A stretch of DNA of 64,000 bases from Bolinopsis microptera. Its lineage: Eukaryota; Ctenophora; Tentaculata; Lobata; Bolinopsidae. The stretch lies in assembly GCF_026151205.1 (NCBI RefSeq), contig NC_087072.1, positions 919,375 to 983,374 of the forward strand, written 5' to 3'. The notes under the pieces are model-generated. The model did no database searches. It was given only the letters and a program-made list of their open reading frames with translations, and was not told the origin of the DNA. Position 1 is the stretch's first letter, and each line of letters begins with the position of its first letter. A program made the position numbers and the translations under genes. Positions 63,201 through 64,000 of this stretch are shown here, piece after piece.

Positions 63201-63597
63201 ATCATAATTTCTAACGTTAGCTGATTCCGAGACAACAGTAAATTTGTCTGAGAAATTCTGTCAGAAGGGAGCTCAACACCAGCCTTGTGTGTGTGGGAAT
63301 TGGGATAATTATGTTCTAGCGATGTAAATTTGTAAATTCCCAAGGCTGAGTTATTTAAAACAGATTTATAATGCTTTTGGACACGAAACACACAACGTAA
63401 GGCTTGAAATCTTCGTAAAATGACATCATTAGAGCCTGTAAAAACATTTAAGATAAGCACTCTATCAAGTAAAAACAGATTTAGTTGAACAACAACACAG
63501 ATTTAGTTGAACAACAACCTCTAATTTCAGCCCTCAAGTGAGAAGGAGAGAAGCAGCTGAGCAGGATTCTCTTGTCCTGCACGACCTGGACAGATGA
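48262..63597 (+). CDS. Coiled-coil protein, 20 exons, about 808 aa, family unknown (possibly centrosomal or ciliary)
   Basis: Exons: 48262-48381, 48629-48759, 49089-49139, 49810-50166, 50684-50869, 51018-51044, 51252-51351, 57197-57319, 57520-57556, 57972-58024, 58289-58388, 59154-59323, 59932-60063, 60345-60469, 60778-60909, 61056-61154, 61366-61480, 62108-62331 (or earlier in-frame acceptors from 61985), 62443-62520 and 63531-63597 (TGA). Every junction is GT-AG and all phases close, which is strong support. The N-terminal about 280 residues are basic and Ser-rich (RPLVFEDKNYKSYVENVY; KTIYSTRKIRSAVPRVNV). A long Glu/Lys/Leu coiled coil follows (about 300-640; LTEEIERLKQHIVELESKI; YNQQLSSLLVDNKDLRKRYL). 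The C-terminal end is Ser/Pro-rich (GRISRVRSVSSVLED; LTETFDSFNLPALPTR). I do not recognise a named family; a cytoskeletal role is inferred from composition. Exon 6 is only 27 nt. Confidence 0.8.
48424..48480 (+). repeat. 16-bp repeat AACCATTCTAACCAGT in intron 1
   Basis: Three to four copies immediately after exon 1 of the coiled-coil gene. Confidence 0.8.
50485..50683 (+). repeat. 20-bp array expanding the polypyrimidine tract of the exon 5 acceptor
   Basis: About nine copies of CACACCACATCCCTCCTCTT. The last unit, CACACCCTCCTCTCCAG, is the functional acceptor. The array therefore forms an about 200-nt pyrimidine-rich tract ending at the splice site. Confidence 0.85.
52050..52312 (+). repeat. 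22-bp minisatellite (GCAGTGCACTGTGCAGTGAGAT), array 1
   Basis: About 11 copies in the 5.8 kb intron 7. Each unit includes the palindrome CAGTGCACTG and alternates GCAGTGAG with GCGGTGAG. Multiple frames are open on the minus strand as artefacts. Confidence 0.93.
52877..53545 (+). repeat. 22-bp minisatellite, array 2 (with 10-bp sub-repeats)
   Basis: About 25 units as in array 1, with frequent extra ATGCAGTGAG decamers giving a 32-bp higher-order variant. About 52313-52876 between the arrays is a scattered, degenerate form of the same words. Confidence 0.93.
53546..57050. other. Rest of intron 7 of the coiled-coil gene
   Basis: No exon is supported. 54424-54532 is G-rich. 54649-54728 has four copies of TTATGTAAAACATTAGTTAA. 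56017-56070 has three copies of CACGTGACCAAATGTGACC. A short CAG|ACTGCAGCTGGAGCG at 54625 looks coding-like, but it has no donor and hits a stop. Confidence 0.5.
54424..54532 (+). repeat. G-rich block with quadruplex potential
   Basis: GGTACAATGGAGG and GGTACAATACAGG units are separated by runs of 7-13 G. Four or more G3+ tracts occur within any 30 nt. Confidence 0.85.
57053..57140 (+). repeat. Solo arm of the 41.3/41.8 kb foldback family
   Basis: TTTGTAGGTTTATAACCTAC, GCGCCGAGTTGGACTCGTCG and ATTTTACGAGT match the 41256 and 41811 arms. It is a single copy here, next to exon 8 of the coiled-coil gene. Confidence 0.7.
58519..58772 (+). repeat. Interspersed element, intron copy 1
   Basis: Begins AACTTTAGGGTAGGCTGCTT. 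The first about 125 bp are almost identical to 62558-62680, and the rest is about 80 percent similar by eye. It lies in the intron after exon 11. Confidence 0.8.
61446..61856 (+). repeat. 47-bp array derived from the exon 17 end and its donor
   Basis: Eight donors reading CTTCTTCCGAG|GTAAGCTG. Each unit holds 33 nt of exon (FPFSLSHASSE), then GTAAGCTGCTACAG. The first copy is the real exon end at 61480. The 14 nt between copies is too short for an intron. A stray fragment of the downstream acceptor (AACACGCCTCCTCCACAG) sits after the first copy. Confidence 0.92.
61985..62147 (+). repeat. 39-bp in-frame array containing repeated acceptors of exon 18
   Basis: Four units begin GGTAATCTCTCTACA and end CTCCACAG or CTTCCCCAG. 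Translated, each is GNLSTISNTPPPQ-like. Possible acceptors precede 61985, 62030, 62069 and 62108. Spacings of 45, 39 and 39 nt are all multiples of three, so any choice keeps the frame. Confidence 0.88.
62558..62788 (+). repeat. Interspersed element, intron copy 2
   Basis: Same family as 58519-58772, starting AACTTTAGGGTAGGCTGCTT and ending near GGGTGAAATTCAAAACC, in the intron after exon 19 of the same gene. Confidence 0.8.
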
Positions 63598-64000
63598 TAG
63601 CCGGTTCAACGGTAGTGTTCCTCAAATCAGCTAATATTGGAACGGTAGTGTTCCTCAAATCAGCTAAAATTGGCCCTCCTTTACATGGGGCCTTGGTAAA
63701 TCCTATAATTTGTTTTTTGAATTTTGACATCAGAGTAACAACTTGAATCTTGATACATAGTCGAGTGGTCGGATTTTACAGGCGTATTACATGTGAAATA
63801 AGTTCGCTTTTGTTTTAGAAAACATCTATATTAATATAGCTTTTTCGTGAGAAACTCTCGCGGAAAATGTATGTTTGTAATTAGTTACTTTGTAATTTAT
63901 TGTGCGGATTTTCACTATTTGTGATTCTTTTGTTTAAACTTTAAAATGCTGTCTATCACTTCTACTTATTACACTAATATCTAATACCATTGGAATGTCA
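63598..64000. other. Region downstream of the coiled-coil gene
   Basis: Two direct copies of AACGGTAGTGTTCCTCAAAT (63608 and 63641) occur in the presumed 3' UTR. No AATAAA was seen before the window end. Confidence 0.5.

Noticed and set aside
63083-63460. 125-aa minus frame with HTHKAGVELPSDRIS-like text, considered as a retroelement C-terminal end
   Set aside because: Too little similarity to a defined reverse-transcriptase tail, and it lies in an intron next to the last exon.

Overview
This is animal nuclear DNA, not bacterial. Genes are split by short GT-AG introns, several open frames encode typical metazoan families (an ABHD17-type depalmitoylase, a C2H2 zinc-finger protein, an axonemal CFAP44-like coiled-coil protein), and the transposons are of animal type (RTE- and CR1-like LINEs, a FLYWCH-containing Mutator-like element, Copia-like gag, MITEs). 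The AT-rich, minisatellite-rich texture fits a cnidarian (perhaps a medusozoan) or another marine invertebrate; the species is inference and cannot be fixed from the window.

Layout. 1-2.75 kb: last two exons of an ABHD17 gene on the + strand, with an intron almost wholly made of a 35-37 bp array. 2.75-14.7 kb: non-coding, holding a hAT-like MITE with a 1.4 kb polypyrimidine core and many tandem arrays, including an 18-bp E-box/CRE array. 14.7-20.3 kb: a four-exon C2H2 zinc-finger gene (+, 375 aa) with large arrays in its introns. 20.3-24.6 kb: dispersed repeats and retroelement debris. 24.6-27.6 kb: a Mutator-like unit carrying a fused zinc-finger/reverse-transcriptase ORF. 27.9-40.4 kb: exons of a CFAP44-like gene (+), broken by frameshifts and by a 1.4 kb LTR-derived insertion inside an exon. 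Its introns hold an intact RTE-like LINE, a short Mutator-like element with a transposase relic, and a nested antisense gene for a secreted pentraxin/LamG-like coiled-coil protein. 40.4-45.6 kb: nested foldback elements, a 460 bp (AATGA)n satellite and a LINE 3' end. 45.8-48.1 kb: a small membrane/secreted protein gene with its own TATA box and poly(A) signal, a decayed upstream duplicate, and a 54-aa transmembrane ORF. 48.3-63.6 kb: a 20-exon gene (+) whose phases all close, giving an about 808-aa coiled-coil protein not recognised by name.

The most unusual property is that tandem arrays repeatedly start from splice junctions. In at least three genes the array unit contains a copy of an exon edge plus its 5' or 3' splice site: ABHD17 donor; zinc-finger donor and acceptor; coiled-coil gene at one polypyrimidine tract, one donor and one in-frame acceptor. 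The transcripts therefore carry dozens of near-identical competing splice sites. Functional consequences are inference.
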